Assembly: GCA_016927675.1 (NCBI GenBank)
Contig: JAFGMF010000042.1
Span: 1 to 7,575, forward strand
Direction: 5' to 3'
DNA length: 7,575 nucleotides
Source of the DNA: Candidatus Cloacimonadota bacterium
Lineage (GTDB): Bacteria; Cloacimonadota; Cloacimonadia; Cloacimonadales; TCS61
In this document: positions 5,159 through 7,575 of the stretch, in pieces
How positions within the stretch are numbered: position 1 is the first letter of the stretch
Layout: each line of letters starts with the position of its first letter
Notes under the pieces: generated by a model
The model's database searches: none
The model's input: only the letters and a program-made list of their open reading frames with translations
What the model was told of the DNA's origin: nothing
Position numbers and translations under genes: made by a program

Positions 5159-7575
5159 ATGTATTTGAAACCTCAACCTTTTGTCAATAAAAGACATAAT
5201 GCTGTTATTGCATCTTTGATATTTCTGGGCACATTGTTGATCTACTACCTTACTTTCGCCCGTTCATTATCTTTCTGGGACGCAGGAGAATATATCACCT
5301 GCAGCAGTATCCTTGGAATTCCCCATCCTCCGGGTAATCCCTTCTATATCCTGATCGGAAGATTTTTTACCATCCTGGGCATAGGAATTCCCCATGCTCA
5401 GATCGTAAATTTCCTCTCCAGTATTTTTTCTGCCTTTGCCGTGATGTTTACCTATCTGTTTACTGTTAAATTGATCACCATGTGGCTGACCTCCGAAAAA
5501 GAGAGTTTTTATGCTTACCTCGGAGGGTTCATCGCCGCTGTCTATACTGCGTTTTCCTATACTTTCTGGACTAATGCGATCGAGGCAGAAGTCTATTCCG
5601 GACTGGCTTTCATCCTCAACCTTGTCGTCTGGCTCACACTCGTCTGGGTGGAAAAATCCGAAGGACTGTCACATCAAAATCTCCTGCTGCTGATCATTTA
5701 TATCTTCTTTCTTGGTTTTGGCATTCATCAGACTTCCCTGCAACTTGCTCCTGCCGTGCTCTTCATTGTTCTGTATCCACAACTGAAAGAAAATATCAGA
5801 AAATCAGGATTCTGGACTCGCTTAGTAGTCTACACGATCTTCATTATCATCGCCTATGCTGTCTTCATCCCGGTTGGAAAATCAATGGAAATTCCCGATC
5901 TTTCCAAATACGTCGTGGCTGTTTCTCTGTTTGCAATTCTTTATTACCATCATCATAAAGATGTTTCACCCCGAACCTGGCTGCTTGCCCTGTTCCTGAT
6001 TCTGGTCGGTTTAAGCACTCACTTTTTCCTGCTGGTCAGATCGCAACACCGGCCATTTATCAACGAAGGTCATCCCCATAATCTGTCACTTTTCACTGAT
6101 TATGTGCTGCGCCGTCAATATGGAACAACCAGTATGTTTGTTCGCAGAGCCAATTTCTTTTATCAGCTATACGATCAATTCCTCACATATTTCAGCTGGC
6201 AGTTCTTCAATGTTGAGATGATCTCGCGCTGGTTTAAAGTTCCGGCCTATATCATTCAAAGATTTGCAAATCTGATTGTTTTTCTGCTTGGCTCAGGCGG
6301 TATAATCTATCATATCAAGAAGAATAAACACTCTTTTGCCTATTTCTTTTCGTTCTTCTTCATGGCTTCAATCGCCATGATTTTTGTCATGAACCTGTCT
6401 GATGCTGAAGTCAGAGAACGTGATTATTTCTTTGTGACTGCCTATAATTTCTGGACTGTCTGGATGGCAATCGGTTCAATAGCTGTTATTGATTTTTTCC
6501 GACGCAAGAAACGCATCTTAGGTTTGATCTTCGCTGTAATGATGTTATTTTTCCCGATCTTTAACCTTGTCTCTCAATATCATGTTCACGATCGCTCCAG
6601 AGAATATATTGCCCTGGATTACGGACAGAATATCCTCAACAGTGTTGACGAGAACGCTATCATCTTCACCAATGGGGACAACGACACCTTCCCCGTCTGG
6701 TATGCCCAGGCTGTCTACGATCCAGCCACCACGGAATATATTCATCCAGATCCCGATTCTCTACCCGGAGATATTACCGGTAATCAATTGAAGCTGAATA
6801 CACTTGCTCCTACCGATACAACCAGAGAAATAATTGCCTCTGCTCTGGAATACAAGAATGAAGAATGCAAAGGTATCAGGAAAGATGTTACCATTGCCAA
6901 TCTGAGTCTGCTCAACACTCCCTGGTACATAAAACAACTGCGTGACAAGGAAGGAATTGAATTCAATATTCCTGATAAGCATATCGACCTCAGCCAGGAC
7001 AGCCCGGCTTCTGTTTTATATCCACGGCAAATCCCGAAAGATTCAAAGCTGACAATTTCAGGTCCTACACCGGGTGATTCCTTTACAATATCTTTCAAGA
7101 AAGGAACGATTCTTTTTGTCAAAGATCTTGCGGTTCTACAGATCATCAAGGATAATTACGGAAAACGACCGATCTACTTTGCTGTAACAGCACCGGATGT
7201 TGTAGGTTTTGAAAATCATCTTCAGAATGAAGGCATGGTAGACAGGCTGGTGGCAACCGCTTCTGAAGAGCAGTATGACCTCGAGCGGCTGGTAACCAAT
7301 ATCGACTCGGTTTATTCATATCGGGGAATCTTCGACGATACTATTTATAAAGATCATAATATGAAAAGACTCCTCAACAATTATGGTGCGGCTTACATGA
7401 GGGCTTCCCGTTATTTCCATGCACAGATGGATTACGGTAATGCCATCAAATATATGGAAAAGTCTCTTGAATTCATAGAAGGAAAACAAAGGTTTTATTA
7501 CGGACTTGCCCAACTTTATGTTGAAGCAGGATATTACTTGCTCGAGCTTGGGATGATCGATGAGGGGTTCATGCA
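5159..7575 (+). CDS. DUF2723 / TMEM260-like polytopic membrane protein, putative GT-C glycosyltransferase (3' end outside window)
   Basis: The frame is open from ATG 5159 to the window edge, giving 805 residues and no stop. GGGAG (5146-5150) lies 8 nt before the start. About 12-14 hydrophobic helices occupy roughly 15-472, followed by a soluble part. Family landmarks in order: SFWDAGEY (38-45) with the Asp/Glu pair expected in the first outer loop of GT-C enzymes; HPPGNPFY (56-63); AIEAEVY (140-146); GIHQT (188-192); INEGHP (301-306); RRQYG (318-322); RERDYFF (419-425); TNGDNDTFPVWY (504-515); and NLSLLNTPWY (581-590). Helical, TPR-like sequence appears from about 740. Human TMEM260 of this family is a protein O-mannosyltransferase, so transfer of sugar from a lipid carrier to exported proteins is a reasonable guess. 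Donor and target are unknown. It is separated from clpX by a terminator. Bacterial relatives often reach about 1000 residues, so perhaps 200 are missing. Confidence 0.85.
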   Translation, partial: MYLKPQPFVNKRHNAVIASLIFLGTLLIYYLTFARSLSFWDAGEYITCSSILGIPHPPGNPFYILIGRFFTILGIGIPHAQIVNFLSSIFSAFAVMFTYLFTVKLITMWLTSEKESFYAYLGGFIAAVYTAFSYTFWTNAIEAEVYSGLAFILNLVVWLTLVWVEKSEGLSHQNLLLLIIYIFFLGFGIHQTSLQLAPAVLFIVLYPQLKENIRKSGFWTRLVVYTIFIIIAYAVFIPVGKSMEIPDLSKYVVAVSLFAILYYHHHKDVSPRTWLLALFLILVGLSTHFFLLVRSQHRPFINEGHPHNLSLFTDYVLRRQYGTTSMFVRRANFFYQLYDQFLTYFSWQFFNVEMISRWFKVPAYIIQRFANLIVFLLGSGGIIYHIKKNKHSFAYFFSFFFMASIAMIFVMNLSDAEVRERDYFFVTAYNFWTVWMAIGSIAVIDFFRRKKRILGLIFAVMMLFFPIFNLVSQYHVHDRSREYIALDYGQNILNSVDENAIIFTNGDNDTFPVWYAQAVYDPATTEYIHPDPDSLPGDITGNQLKLNTLAPTDTTREIIASALEYKNEECKGIRKDVTIANLSLLNTPWYIKQLRDKEGIEFNIPDKHIDLSQDSPASVLYPRQIPKDSKLTISGPTPGDSFTISFKKGTILFVKDLAVLQIIKDNYGKRPIYFAVTAPDVVGFENHLQNEGMVDRLVATASEEQYDLERLVTNIDSVYSYRGIFDDTIYKDHNMKRLLNNYGAAYMRASRYFHAQMDYGNAIKYMEKSLEFIEGKQRFYYGLAQLYVEAGYYLLELGMIDEGFM

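Noticed and set aside
6545..7149. Minus-strand frames of 66, 73 and 121 codons within the DUF2723 gene, and a 74-codon plus frame.
   Set aside because: The continuous frame from 5159 with conserved motifs (NGDNDTFP, NLSLLNT) covers the region. The others are shadows.
5159..7575. Higher C/T content of the DUF2723 gene compared with tig as a sign of horizontal transfer.
   Set aside because: Membrane-protein codons (Phe, Leu, Ile, Val) are pyrimidine-rich, and tig is purine-rich because of Lys/Glu codons. Amino acid content explains the contrast.

Overview
This is a conserved, gene-dense, all-plus-strand chromosomal segment dominated by protein quality control, not an accessory island. The likely source is an uncultured FCB-group bacterium, most plausibly Candidatus Cloacimonadota or a neighbouring lineage (inference). 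Three observations support this. The DUF2723 membrane protein is of a kind common in Bacteroidota and relatives. Good Shine-Dalgarno sequences precede tig and clpP, whereas Bacteroidota usually lack them. Base composition is moderately low, roughly 40-43% GC judged from sampled lines.

Layout, left to right: (1) the 3' end of a two-domain SppA (S49) signal peptide peptidase, cut by the window edge; (2) an exported tetratricopeptide-repeat (TPR) protein of unknown function; (3) a tRNA-Leu(UAG) with an encoded CCA end, squeezed between protein genes; (4) tig (trigger factor) with a GTG start and a strongly diverged prolyl-isomerase domain; (5) clpP and clpX, overlapping by 8 nt if the ATG start of clpX is correct; (6) a strong intrinsic terminator with a GAAA tetraloop; (7) the start of a large polytopic DUF2723/TMEM260-like protein, a putative GT-C glycosyltransferase, which runs off the right edge. 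It is open for 805 codons.

The tig-clpP-clpX block forms one functional unit. Trigger factor binds nascent chains at the ribosome exit, and ClpXP degrades proteins that ClpX unfolds. A candidate promoter in front of clpP and the terminator after clpX suggest that clpPX can be its own transcript. SppA clears signal peptides left in the membrane after secretion. The TPR protein and the DUF2723 protein point to envelope processes but are not clearly tied to the Clp genes.

The most notable observation is in ClpP. The catalytic Ser98 and His123 are present, but the usual third triad residue, Asp172, is read as Asn (AAT). I see no mobile element, CRISPR array, phage gene, toxin-antitoxin pair or obvious new multi-gene system here.
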